Source: Paenibacillus taihuensis (GTDB lineage Bacteria > Bacillota > Bacilli > Paenibacillales > Paenibacillaceae). Taken from it: a DNA stretch of 64,000 bases. The DNA lies in contig NZ_QTTN01000002.1 of NCBI RefSeq assembly GCF_003386535.1, positions 186,001-250,000 of the forward strand. Direction: 5' to 3'. Made by a program: the position numbers and the translations under genes. Below are positions 44,091-52,539 of this stretch, one piece after another. The notes under the pieces are model-generated. The model saw nothing but the letters and a program-made list of their open reading frames with translations, was not told the DNA's origin and did no database searches. Each line of letters starts with the position of its first letter. Within the stretch, counting starts at the first letter, position 1.

Positions 44091-44969
44091 TTAGGACTTC
44101 ACGGAACCTAGCACGATCCCTTTAACGAAATATTTTTGCAGGAACGGATAGACAAGCAGAATCGGCAGCGCGCCGATGAAGATTTGAGCGGTCTTAATCG
44201 TTCGGCTGGAGAAATTCGCTATACTATCCGATGTTACACCGATCCGGGATAAATTGTCACTTACAATCATGGAGTGCAAATAACTGGACAATGGATAGCC
44301 ATCAGGGTTCGACATATAGATAACGCCGTCAAACCACGAGTTCCAATGGAAAACCATCGTGAACAACGACAACGTTGCAATCGACGCCATCGATACGGGC
44401 AGATAGACGCTCCACAGCACTCTCAAGTGCCCCGCCCCGTCAATGTAAGCCGCTTCTTCCAGATCGACCGGAATGGTGCGGAAGAAGTTGAGCATCAGAA
44501 TCATATTCCAGACGCTGACGGCTGTTGGCAATACGAGCGACCAGATCGAGTCGATCAGGTGAAGCTTCGTGATCAGAATGTAGGAAGGGATCAGACCTCC
44601 TGAGAAAAGCATCGTGAAGACGAATAACCACATATAAATTTGGCGCCCCGGAAACTTGAGGCTCGTCTTGGACAAGCTGTACGAGGCCATCGTGACAACA
44701 GCCATCGATACAATCGTCCCCAGCACGGTCCGCTCCGCGCCGATCCATAAGGAGCGGAGGAATTTCTCATTTCCCAGCGTCTTCACATAAGCATCCGTCG
44801 TGAAGCCTACCGGCCAGAAGTTGACGATATTCGCCGTTGCCGCAGCCCGCGAGCTGATGGAGACGGCAAAGATATGAATGAGCGGCAGAATGCAAAGCAA
44901 GCCGAGCAGACTCAGAAAGATCGTATTGGCAATCGTGAATACCTGATAGCTTCGAGTGCGGTAAAGCAT
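44091..44969 (-). CDS. Carbohydrate ABC transporter permease (LplC type)
   Basis: A 292-residue permease with six predicted membrane helices and the ATPase-docking EAA loop EEAAYIDGAGHLRVLWSVYLP. The N terminus NTIFLSLLGLLCILPLIHIFAVSIS and the C-terminal LPILLVYPFLQKYFVKGIVLGSVK are typical of the LplC/YtcP family. It pairs with the permease gene directly upstream. No ATPase gene is present, as is usual: a shared MsmX-type ATPase elsewhere normally serves these systems. Confidence 0.94.
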   Translation of the reverse strand: MLYRTRSYQVFTIANTIFLSLLGLLCILPLIHIFAVSISSRAAATANIVNFWPVGFTTDAYVKTLGNEKFLRSLWIGAERTVLGTIVSMAVVTMASYSLSKTSLKFPGRQIYMWLFVFTMLFSGGLIPSYILITKLHLIDSIWSLVLPTAVSVWNMILMLNFFRTIPVDLEEAAYIDGAGHLRVLWSVYLPVSMASIATLSLFTMVFHWNSWFDGVIYMSNPDGYPLSSYLHSMIVSDNLSRIGVTSDSIANFSSRTIKTAQIFIGALPILLVYPFLQKYFVKGIVLGSVKS

Positions 44970-44983
44970 GGCCTAAGCCTCCT

Positions 44984-45880
44984 TTAGAAAATCCGGTAAT
45001 TGGCCCATTTGTAAGCCAATCTGTAGCTGATAATGATCAGAACCAGGCCAACGACGGACTTGAACACGCCAACCGCCGTTCCGAAGCTGAATTGCGCGTT
45101 GTTTAAGCCTTCCCGGTAAGCGAACGTATCGATAATATCCCCGTGCGAGTAGACGAGCGGGTTATAGATGTTCAATATTTGGTCGAAGCCTGCATCCAAT
45201 ATCCGGCCTAGCGACAGCGTGGCGACTACGATTACGATCGGCATCATGAGCGGAACCGTGATCGACATCACTTGCTGCCAGCGCGTTGCGCCATCTATTT
45301 CAGCAGCTTCATAGAGTGAAGGATCGATGCCGACGAGCGTTGCCAGGAAAATAATCGCGGAGAAGCCGAACTCCTTCCACACGTCGCTCACAATAACTGT
45401 AAATCGGAACCACTGACCGTTCCCAAGGAAGAAGATATCGTGAACTCCGAATGACTCCAGCACGCGGTTAACGATACCGCCCTCCGTGGAGAGAATGTCA
45501 ATCAAGATGCCCCCTAGAATAACCCAGGACAAGAAGTGAGGCAGATAGACGAGCGTTTGGACGACTCTCTTGAAAACAACCTTCCGAACCTCATTTAGCA
45601 GCAGCGCGAAAACAATCGGGATGACCAAGTTGAATAGGAGCTTGAAAAAAGCGATGAGCAGCGTGTTCCAAATAATCTGTTTGCCATCTGGATAGGTGAA
45701 CAGATAATGGAATTGGTCAAAGCCAACCCAAGGCGAATTCTTCATTCCGACCCAAGGCTGATAGTCTTCGAACGCGATAATAATGCCGGTCATTGGAATG
45801 TAAGAAAAGATGATGCACAGCACGATTGCCGGCAGCAGAAGCAGATGGAACGGCCACGTTTTTCTCCAGTACGATATCAC
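44984..45880 (-). CDS. Carbohydrate ABC transporter permease (LplB type)
   Basis: A 298-residue permease with an N-terminal helix FHLLLLPAIVLCIIFSYIPM, the EAA loop YEAAEIDGATRWQQVMSITVPLM and the terminal VVGLVLIIISYRLAYKWANYRIF typical of the LplB/YteP family. The start is GTG at 45880, 7 nt after GGAAGG. It is separated from the binding-protein gene by a terminator-like hairpin. Confidence 0.94.
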   Translation of the reverse strand: MISYWRKTWPFHLLLLPAIVLCIIFSYIPMTGIIIAFEDYQPWVGMKNSPWVGFDQFHYLFTYPDGKQIIWNTLLIAFFKLLFNLVIPIVFALLLNEVRKVVFKRVVQTLVYLPHFLSWVILGGILIDILSTEGGIVNRVLESFGVHDIFFLGNGQWFRFTVIVSDVWKEFGFSAIIFLATLVGIDPSLYEAAEIDGATRWQQVMSITVPLMMPIVIVVATLSLGRILDAGFDQILNIYNPLVYSHGDIIDTFAYREGLNNAQFSFGTAVGVFKSVVGLVLIIISYRLAYKWANYRIF

Positions 45881-45902
45881 TTCGCACCCTTCCTTTCATC
45901 GG

Positions 45903-45945
45903 AAAAACAAAAGGAGCAGCTGCAGCTGAAGGCTACCGCCGCCCC
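45903..45945 (-). terminator. Attenuating hairpin between binding-protein and permease genes
   Basis: On the minus strand GGGGCGGC pairs with GCTGCTCC (8 bp with G-T pairs) and is followed by TTTTGTTTTT. Such leaky terminators raise the ratio of binding protein to permease. Confidence 0.6.
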
Positions 45946-45980
45946 TGATGTCTATCATTCATGCGGTCATGCCAGGATAA

Positions 45981-47795
45981 TTACTGGTTCTTCGCATACC
46001 AATCGTTAACTTCGTCCGTAATTTTCTGACCGCCGTTCGCGAGCCATTCCTTCACGAACTCGTCGAAATACTCAATCGGCTTCTCGCCGTAGATAATCTT
46101 CAGATAGGCTTCTGTCGCTAGCTTCTGGAGCAGCTGACCTTTGGACTTCATCGTCGGCGTTACCGGACCAGTGAAGTAGTTCTTGCCTTCGGTAATGCCT
46201 TGGTTAATCCGTACGCCTGCAGCTTCGATCTGCTTGCGCTTCATCGCCTTGACGTCAACTTCTCTCGATGTCAGTGCCTCTGCGTTCGGATCTGCGAGGA
46301 ACTTCTTAACCGGTTCATCATTGGAGAACGGAACTGTCGTTACGCCGCCAGCAAGAATGTTCGTCGTCATAAAGCGCATATCCATCTTGCTGCCGTCTTT
46401 AAGCGGCCATTTGTCTTCCGGTACACCATTTTCCTTGAAATCGGCCTTAACGACCTTGCCGTCAACCGTTACATAGTCATAGCCTTCGAGGAAGCCGTTC
46501 TGCCAGCGCGTATCATAGTACGGATCGCCTTCCTGCTCCAAGCCCTTCGCGAACATTTTGTTGAAGTAGGCGAACCATGCTTCGATGTTCTTGAAGTCTT
46601 TGTTGAATACGGTGAAGCCTGCCGTAATCGGTTTTTCCGCACGGCCGAATTTGCCGTCTGGACCTGCAGGAAGCGGGAATGGCTCGAAGTCTGCCTTCGG
46701 ATCCACCTTCGATGCATCGCTAAGCGGCCAGTCTCCCATCCAGAATGGTCCGAAGATGACGCCTGCCTTGCCGCTCGCGACAAGCTCGGATGTTTTCATC
46801 GGATCCTTGATGCCGGCTTCTTTATCGATATAACCTTTGCTCATCCAGTCTTTCATCGTCTCCAGATACTTCTTCGCATCCGGGTGGATCGCGCCGTAGC
46901 TCAGCTTGCCGTCCGCGCCTTTGTTCCAGAAGCTGCGAACGTCATACGTATTTATCATTTGGTCTGTAAGGGCGCCGACAATTGCGTCTGTCTGGCCCAT
47001 CCACGTCCAAGGACCTTCTTTGAGCGGTACTGCGAGACCGACCGTGTCGTTCTTGCCGTTCTTGTCCGGATCGTTCTCCGTGAACTGCTTGATCACTTCC
47101 TGGAACTCAGCCAGCGTAGTCGGCGCCTTCAAGCCAAGGTTATCGAGCCAGTCCTTGCGCACCCACATGACCGTTCCTTCGTCACCCATGAAGAACGCTG
47201 GAATACCGTAGATATGGCCGTCCTTCTTAACCTCGCCCATCGCGTACGAGAACTTCTCCAGCATCTTCTTATATTCCGGATGCGCGTATTTCTCAATCGC
47301 ATCATCGAGCGGCATCAGCTTATTCGCCGCCAGCATGCTTTGCAGAATATCGCCGGACGTTCCGAATACGTCAGGCAATTTGCCGCCGCTGGAAAGCAGG
47401 AGGCGCATCTTCGTATCGTAATCTTCCGACTTTGTAACGATAAAATCATACTTCACGTCAATGCCCATATTGTCTTTCATCCACTTCAGCATGGCGTTGT
47501 TTTCCATCGATTCGCCAGGCTTGAACGCATTGCCGCGGGAAGCGCCATCATCCACGACAGCCGATGTAATCGTAATCGGAGGATCGAATTTTTGTTTCCA
47601 CATCTCAGTTGGCTTCGCACTGTTATTGGCGGCCGGAGCGTTTGAAACCGCAGCTTGGTTGTTGTTGGCTGTTGCCCCATTGTTACTGCTGTTGCTGTTA
47701 CTGTTGCCGTTGTCTGAACAAGCGGCTAAAGTAGGCAGCATGCTTATAACGAGTGAAAGCGTTGCCAACTTTGTGTACTTTGCGTAACGTTTCAT
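45981..47795 (-). CDS. Extracellular sugar-binding lipoprotein (LplA type)
   Basis: The 604-residue solute-binding protein has a lipoprotein signal peptide (lipobox LPTLAAC, C26), an Asn/Ser/Ala-rich linker, and a large binding domain with GGKLPDVFGTSGDILQ, YGIPAFFMGDEGTVMWVRKD and GWLDNLG-like motifs of the LplA/YtcQ family. Oligosaccharides of plant or host origin are usual ligands. The ATG at 47795 follows GAGGGG by 6 nt. It is first in the operon with two permeases, the kinase and the response regulator. Confidence 0.93.
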   Translation of the reverse strand: MKRYAKYTKLATLSLVISMLPTLAACSDNGNSNSNSSNNGATANNNQAAVSNAPAANNSAKPTEMWKQKFDPPITITSAVVDDGASRGNAFKPGESMENNAMLKWMKDNMGIDVKYDFIVTKSEDYDTKMRLLLSSGGKLPDVFGTSGDILQSMLAANKLMPLDDAIEKYAHPEYKKMLEKFSYAMGEVKKDGHIYGIPAFFMGDEGTVMWVRKDWLDNLGLKAPTTLAEFQEVIKQFTENDPDKNGKNDTVGLAVPLKEGPWTWMGQTDAIVGALTDQMINTYDVRSFWNKGADGKLSYGAIHPDAKKYLETMKDWMSKGYIDKEAGIKDPMKTSELVASGKAGVIFGPFWMGDWPLSDASKVDPKADFEPFPLPAGPDGKFGRAEKPITAGFTVFNKDFKNIEAWFAYFNKMFAKGLEQEGDPYYDTRWQNGFLEGYDYVTVDGKVVKADFKENGVPEDKWPLKDGSKMDMRFMTTNILAGGVTTVPFSNDEPVKKFLADPNAEALTSREVDVKAMKRKQIEAAGVRINQGITEGKNYFTGPVTPTMKSKGQLLQKLATEAYLKIIYGEKPIEYFDEFVKEWLANGGQKITDEVNDWYAKNQ

Positions 47796-47877
47796 GTTAT
47801 ACCCCTCTTCTATTTGATTGTGGTACAAAACCGATTATAAGGAGCAAAATGGACAGTTGGAATAGTTCGTTTTTTAC

Positions 47878-47909
47878 ATTATAGCGTAAATTGTACATTT
47901 TGGTTTACG
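47878..47909 (-). promoter_or_regulatory. Candidate -10 and inverted repeat before the binding-protein gene
   Basis: A perfect TATAAT on the minus strand (47878-47883) has no good -35; instead CGTAAA (47885-47890) and TTTACG (47904-47909) form an inverted repeat where the -35 should be. This fits an activator-dependent promoter, perhaps served by the AraC-type response regulator. A second TATAAT lies at 47834-47839. Confidence 0.4.
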
Positions 47910-48013
47910 TTTTATTTTACAAACCATATACGAATCGATAAAATGCGCAAAATGTCATCCGTTTTGTCAAAACTACAGTTCGTCTGCCAGCATCCATTTC
48001 CACGTTTGTGCAC

Positions 48014-48043
48014 AAAAAAAAGCGCCGCGTAGAACGCGGCACT
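48014..48043 (-). terminator. Strong orphan terminator on the minus strand
   Basis: GCCGCG / CGCGGC with a 5-nt loop, extended by GT/GC pairing, is followed by eight T on the minus strand. The nearest upstream gene on that strand ends at 48713, so it may end the long dioxygenase operon transcript after it has passed through the repeat island, or block reading into the transporter operon. Confidence 0.75.
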
Positions 48044-48179
48044 CGGCTGTCGGATAATTGTACGCTTGAAGGGTATGAGGTGAAGCATAACTGCAAAAAC
48101 CAATCTCTTCGCGGCTATTTTTGCCGCAATCCCTCCAGGAGGGCTAGATCACAGCCAGGCCGTTCTCTGATTCTAACGG

Positions 48180-48536
48180 TTATTGGGTGGTAAAGCGGCG
48201 AATCCGTGCAAAGAAGAGCCTCCAGGTATCTACATTGGCGGAAATGCGGCGAATCCGACCAAAGAAGAGCCCCCAGGTATCTACATTGGCGAAAATGCGG
48301 CGAATCCGTACAAAGAAGAGCATCCAGGTATCTACATTGGCGGAAATGCGGTGGAAATGGCGAAAGTAGCTGGTTTGAGGGACTACATTGACGGAAAAGC
48401 GGTGGAAATGGAGAAAGTAGCTGGTTTGATGGACTACATCGGTGGAAATCTGGCGGATATGGTAAAAGTAGCTGGTTTGATGGAGTACATCGGTGGTAAA
48501 GCGGCCCATTTTGAGCAGAAAATCACCAAATAGGCG
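48180..48536 (+). repeat. 51-bp tandem repeat array, two interleaved unit types
   Basis: TACAT starts at 48231, 48282, 48333, 48384, 48435 and 48486, exactly 51 bp apart five times. The first three units read EEPPGIYIGGNAANP-like and the last three VEMEKVAGLMDYIGGK-like in the open plus frame; the minus frame is open too. Both unit types also occur inverted at 29.34-29.48 kb. There is no ribosome site or ATG for the plus frame, so I treat it as a repeat, not a gene. Confidence 0.92.
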
Positions 48537-48540
48537 CGCT

Positions 48541-48653
48541 GACAACCGTTATAGAAAATGGTGATGGCGGTTTGGAGCACTTTAGCCGCTGTCACAACCG
48601 TTAGCATCCCAAAAGCCGCACTTTTCACGAAATAGCCGCTCATACAACCGTTA
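48541..48653. repeat. CAACCGTTA units adjoining the 51-bp array
   Basis: ACAACCGTTA occurs at 48542, 48594 and 48644 (52 and 50 bp apart), and its inverse CTAACGGTTA lies at 48173-48182, at the other edge of the array. The unit sequence closely matches the block at 8980-9056. Confidence 0.82.
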
Positions 48654-48712
48654 GAGCAAACCGTTGATGCCCGGTAAGGCTAAGTTACGTAAACTTTGGC
48701 GCAAGGCGGCTG

Positions 48713-49594
48713 CTATACCCTGTGCAAGCTCTTGCCCTTCTCTTCTTTCACCTCGCGCCACATGCGTCGCCATTCTGCGCTTTCCGTCAGCACACTGTCC
48801 GGCTGCAATCGGCTCCGCACAACGAACGAAGGATGCACATCGCGGCCCGAAGGCGCGCCTGTCTTGTGGTAGCGCAGGTCGACCGACCATCTGACGATGT
48901 CCGACCGGTTGGATATGCCGCGGTGCGGCGTATACTTGTTCATGATCACGAGACCGCCCTTCGGGCACTCAGCCAAGATCGGCGCAACCTGCGGGAGCTT
49001 CTCTGGCACGATCGTCGTTCCGCCTTCGGCGTGGTGATTGATATACCCCCGTTTGAACACATGGGGCATCACTTCCATGCAGCCTGTCTCCGCAGTCGCA
49101 TCGACAAGCGGCAGCCAGAACGTAATGATTTCCGACGCTTCGGAGTCAGGTGTAGTAACGGCGCAATCCTGATGCCACGGGACATTTTGAAAATAATCCG
49201 GTTCATCGGAGTATACCCGTTTCGCTGGCAGCTTCGTCCGGATATGCTGAATCGGATTGCAGCTCAGCTCGCTGCCAAGGAGACATTCGGCAACATCGAG
49301 CAAATTCGGATTGCCTAGAAACCGGAATATCGCTTCGCCGAGATAACCGTTAATGTCGAAGCCCCGGCCGATCTCCCGGCACTGGGCATGCAGCAGCATG
49401 TACCGCCGCTCGAACGGTTCGTCCTCGTGGAGATCAGGCAGCTTCCCCCCTGCATGGAGCGCTCGCGCACGCGCGTCAATTTCCGCTGACAATTCATCGA
49501 TGACTGGCTGTAAATCCTCGTTCGTGAATACATTCGGTACGATTAGATAGCCTTCTGTCTGATAGCTGATGATTTGCTCGATGGATAAACGCAT
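48713..49594 (-). CDS. PhyH-type Fe(II)/2-oxoglutarate dioxygenase
   Basis: The 293-residue protein belongs to the phytanoyl-CoA dioxygenase family. The metal triad is His/Asp in VPWHQDCAV (H141, D143) and a distal His in NKYTPHRGISNRS (H224), with Arg 230 to bind 2-oxoglutarate. The ATG at 49594 has GGGAG 8 nt upstream. It ends an operon with a molybdopterin oxidoreductase, three SDR-type enzymes and an isomerase. It probably hydroxylates a small catabolic substrate, not identifiable from sequence. It is only distantly similar to the two dioxygenases at 56.5-58.1 kb. Confidence 0.9.
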   Translation of the reverse strand: MRLSIEQIISYQTEGYLIVPNVFTNEDLQPVIDELSAEIDARARALHAGGKLPDLHEDEPFERRYMLLHAQCREIGRGFDINGYLGEAIFRFLGNPNLLDVAECLLGSELSCNPIQHIRTKLPAKRVYSDEPDYFQNVPWHQDCAVTTPDSEASEIITFWLPLVDATAETGCMEVMPHVFKRGYINHHAEGGTTIVPEKLPQVAPILAECPKGGLVIMNKYTPHRGISNRSDIVRWSVDLRYHKTGAPSGRDVHPSFVVRSRLQPDSVLTESAEWRRMWREVKEEKGKSLHRV

Positions 49595-49627
49595 ACCGCT
49601 AGCTCCCACCTTTTCTCCAGCAAAATA

Positions 49628-51667
49628 TTAGATTTTCGCTACTTGCACGCGTCCAGAGAAGAACGTCGCCCCTCTGCCCATATCCGCCACACGGTCCGGC
49701 GTCAGCGCATTGACGAGCGCTTTGCCATCCTTGCCGTCTGCCCATAGTCCTTGCATAACCACAACGCCGGAGAGAACATCGTCGCCGACCGCTGCAGTCA
49801 GTTCGCAGTCTCCGCGGTCATTCCACACTTTTATCGCATCGCCGTCCCCAATGCTGAGGCTCGCTGCGTCTTCACGATTCATATGCAGCTTCGGCGTCTT
49901 CTCGAGCTTCACATGCTTCTCGTTGTTCGAGAATGTGGAGTTGAGGAAGTTATGATTCGCCGTCGGGATGAACAGGAACGGATACGGACCGTCATCGACA
50001 AGCGGCGAATACGTCGGCATCGGTGGATAGCCTTTGCGCTCCATTTGCGCCGAATACAGCTCGATCAGGCCGCTCGGCGTGCGCAGCTTGCCTGACAGCA
50101 GCGGCTTCACATTCGCCTTGATGAAGCCGTGCTCCTTCAACCCTTCAAGCGTAATCGCTTCGATATTGCGATTGTTCGGATTGTTCAGCGCCTGCTCGAT
50201 CATCGCTTCATCCGAATCACGAAGCGCTTCTTCCTCATAACCCATCGCTGCCGCAAGCAGACGGAACACATCGTTGTTCGACTTGCTCTCGCCATATGGC
50301 GCAGCAACCGGCTCCTGGAGGTGCACATAATGATGCCAATACGACAGGTACAAGTCCGTATTCTCCAAATTCGACGTCGCCGGCAGCACGATATCCGCAT
50401 ACGTTGCCGTTTCAGTCAGGAACAGATCATGCACGACGGTAAACAAGTCTTCGCGCGCAAGCCCTTCTCTTACTTTCGTTGCGTTCGGAGCGACAACCGC
50501 CGGGTTCGCGTTGAACACATAGAGCGACTTGAGGGGCTTGCCTTCAGGTTCCATTAGCGCGCTGCCAAGCAGATTCATATTGATCTCCTGCGCGCCGCTA
50601 TTCGTGCGCAGATTCGGACGTTCAAGCGCCGGCTTGTTGATCATCAAGTAGCCGCCGTTGCCTTTGATCGCGCCCCCTCCGCGTTTCAGCCACTGGCCAG
50701 TCAGCGCTGGCAAGCAGGCGATCGCGCGCGTCGTCATGCCGCCGTTATCGTGATGCTGCGGTCCGTTGCCGATGCGGATAAACGCCGATTCCGCTCTGCC
50801 GTACATGCGCGCAAGCTTATAAATATCGTCCACCGGCACACCTGTAATCGACGAGACAAGCTCAGGCGTGTACGATTTCACATGCTCTCGCAGCTGCTCA
50901 TGACCGACTGTGTATTCCGCCATGAATGCTTCATCCGCGAAGCCTTCCGCGAACAAAACATGCATCACGCCAAGCGCCAGCGCTGCATCCGTACCTGGCA
51001 GGATTGGAATGAACCAGTCTGCCCACCGAGCCGTCCGGTTGCGGTGCACGTCAATGACGACGACTTGCGCGCCTTGCTTGCGCGCCTTCTCGGAAATCGT
51101 CACTTGGTGCATATTGGTACTCACTGCGTTAATGCCCCACATGATGTGAAGCTTCGCATGAACCGTTTCCTCCGGATCGGTCCCGAAGCTGCCGCCCATG
51201 GTGTAGCCGTAGCCTTCCGTACCCGCCGCTTCGCAGATGGAATAGATCAGCTTGCTCGTGCCCATCCGGTTGAACAACCGGCGGCCCATTCCTTCCGTGC
51301 CGATCCGGCCCATATTACCATAGAAGCTGTACGGAAGAATGGCTTCCGGTCCTTCTTCCGCAATGATCTGCTTCCAATTAGCAGCGATTGTGCAAATCGC
51401 TTCATCCCAGCTGATGCGCTCAAACTGTGCGCTGCCTTTCGGACCTACCCGCTTCAGCGGATATTGCAGCCGCTTCTCGTCATATATACGTTCCGTCATA
51501 TTGCGGACCTTATTGCAAATTGCCCCTTGCGTTACCGGGTGATCCGGATCGCCTTCAATGCGCACGATGCGGCCGTTCTCCTTGTGAACGAGCAGTCCGC
51601 ATTGGTCGGGACAATCGAGTGAACATACCGATGGAAAAATGCCATTAAACTCTGTTGTATAAGCCAT
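49628..51667 (-). CDS. Molybdopterin-dependent oxidoreductase with 4Fe-4S site
   Basis: A 679-residue bis-MGD enzyme of the formate dehydrogenase/DMSO reductase family. N-terminal cysteines C15, C19, C23 and C51 (C-x3-C-x3-C-x27-C) bind a 4Fe-4S cluster. Cofactor domains follow: WDEAICTIAANWKQI, MWGINAVSTNMHQ, VVIDVHRNRTARWADWFIPILPGTDAALALGVMH in pieces, and the C-terminal dinucleotide-binding domain (HMNREDAASLSIGDGDAIKVWNDRG). No twin-arginine signal is seen, so it is cytoplasmic. The ATG at 51667 is 11 nt from GGAAGGAG. Its presence among SDR and dioxygenase genes is unusual; the substrate is unknown. Confidence 0.92.
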   Translation of the reverse strand: MAYTTEFNGIFPSVCSLDCPDQCGLLVHKENGRIVRIEGDPDHPVTQGAICNKVRNMTERIYDEKRLQYPLKRVGPKGSAQFERISWDEAICTIAANWKQIIAEEGPEAILPYSFYGNMGRIGTEGMGRRLFNRMGTSKLIYSICEAAGTEGYGYTMGGSFGTDPEETVHAKLHIMWGINAVSTNMHQVTISEKARKQGAQVVVIDVHRNRTARWADWFIPILPGTDAALALGVMHVLFAEGFADEAFMAEYTVGHEQLREHVKSYTPELVSSITGVPVDDIYKLARMYGRAESAFIRIGNGPQHHDNGGMTTRAIACLPALTGQWLKRGGGAIKGNGGYLMINKPALERPNLRTNSGAQEINMNLLGSALMEPEGKPLKSLYVFNANPAVVAPNATKVREGLAREDLFTVVHDLFLTETATYADIVLPATSNLENTDLYLSYWHHYVHLQEPVAAPYGESKSNNDVFRLLAAAMGYEEEALRDSDEAMIEQALNNPNNRNIEAITLEGLKEHGFIKANVKPLLSGKLRTPSGLIELYSAQMERKGYPPMPTYSPLVDDGPYPFLFIPTANHNFLNSTFSNNEKHVKLEKTPKLHMNREDAASLSIGDGDAIKVWNDRGDCELTAAVGDDVLSGVVVMQGLWADGKDGKALVNALTPDRVADMGRGATFFSGRVQVAKI

Positions 51668-51759
51668 GAATGAGTACGCTCCTTCCAAAAACAACGCCAT
51701 ACTCACTTATTATACAGGGGCTTACACAATTACGCGATGTCTGCTACGGCGGGCGGCCA

Positions 51760-52539
51760 CTATCGGACTGAGCTGCCTCCATCGACAACGAGCGTCTGTC
51801 CGGTAATCTGGCTGCTCATATTCGATGCCATAAAAAGCACCGCGTCCGCGATATCCTCGCCCGTCTGAAGCCGTCCAAGACCGAAACGGCTCATCGTTGC
51901 AGCAATATTCGCTTCATCCATGCCCACCGACTTCCAGCGTGCAACTTCGCCTTCCGAAGCGATCCAGCCAGGCTGCACGCAATTGACCCGAATGCGATGC
52001 TGGGCCAATGATTTAGCGAGATTGCGGGTCAATGTAACGAGGCCGCCTTTGGAGACGGCATAGGCAAGCGTCGCTGCTTCCCCCGCATTCGCATGGTTAG
52101 AACCGATATTAATAATCGCGCCGCTGCTGCGATCGATCATGCCGGGCACAACCGTCTGGCACATCATGAACGTGCCTTTGAGATTGACGTCCAGCACATG
52201 ATCCCAGAACGCCTCATCCATCTGCAGCATGTCGCTTCTTGGGAAGATGCCGGCATTGTTGACTAGGATGTCGACTGGACCAAAGAGGCGCACCGTCTCC
52301 GCAACAAGCGCCTCGACATCGCTTCTTAAGGAAATATCGCACCTGACAAAATAAATCTGCGCCGCGTAGCCTTCCTCGCCCAGCTCCCGCGCTGTCGCAG
52401 CGCCGATCTCTTCCACATCAGCGATGACCACCCGTGCGCCGCATTGCAGAAATTTGAGGGCAATTGCTCTGCCGATGCCTCTCGCCCCGCCGGTCACGAT
52501 GACGGTCTTCTGCTGTATATCGGTGAGCGGCGCGGTCAT
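51760..52539 (-). CDS. Short-chain dehydrogenase/reductase
   Basis: A 259-residue classical SDR with the NAD(P) motif TGGARGIG near residue 16, NNAG, active-site Ser (NIGSNHAN), and YAVSK (Tyr/Lys) catalytic residues, ending TGQTLVVDGG. Its start overlaps the stop of the upstream SDR gene by 4 bp. It acts on a sugar or alcohol intermediate in the operon's pathway (inference). Confidence 0.93.
   Translation of the reverse strand: MTAPLTDIQQKTVIVTGGARGIGRAIALKFLQCGARVVIADVEEIGAATARELGEEGYAAQIYFVRCDISLRSDVEALVAETVRLFGPVDILVNNAGIFPRSDMLQMDEAFWDHVLDVNLKGTFMMCQTVVPGMIDRSSGAIINIGSNHANAGEAATLAYAVSKGGLVTLTRNLAKSLAQHRIRVNCVQPGWIASEGEVARWKSVGMDEANIAATMSRFGLGRLQTGEDIADAVLFMASNMSSQITGQTLVVDGGSSVR

Noticed and set aside
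46200-47645. 481-codon plus-strand frame opposite the LplA-type binding protein
   Set aside because: Shadow of a well-supported lipoprotein gene; the product is His/Arg/Cys-rich nonsense without a family.
48180-48653. CRISPR array
   Set aside because: Repeats are contiguous 51-bp units without unique spacers of constant length, and no cas genes are present.
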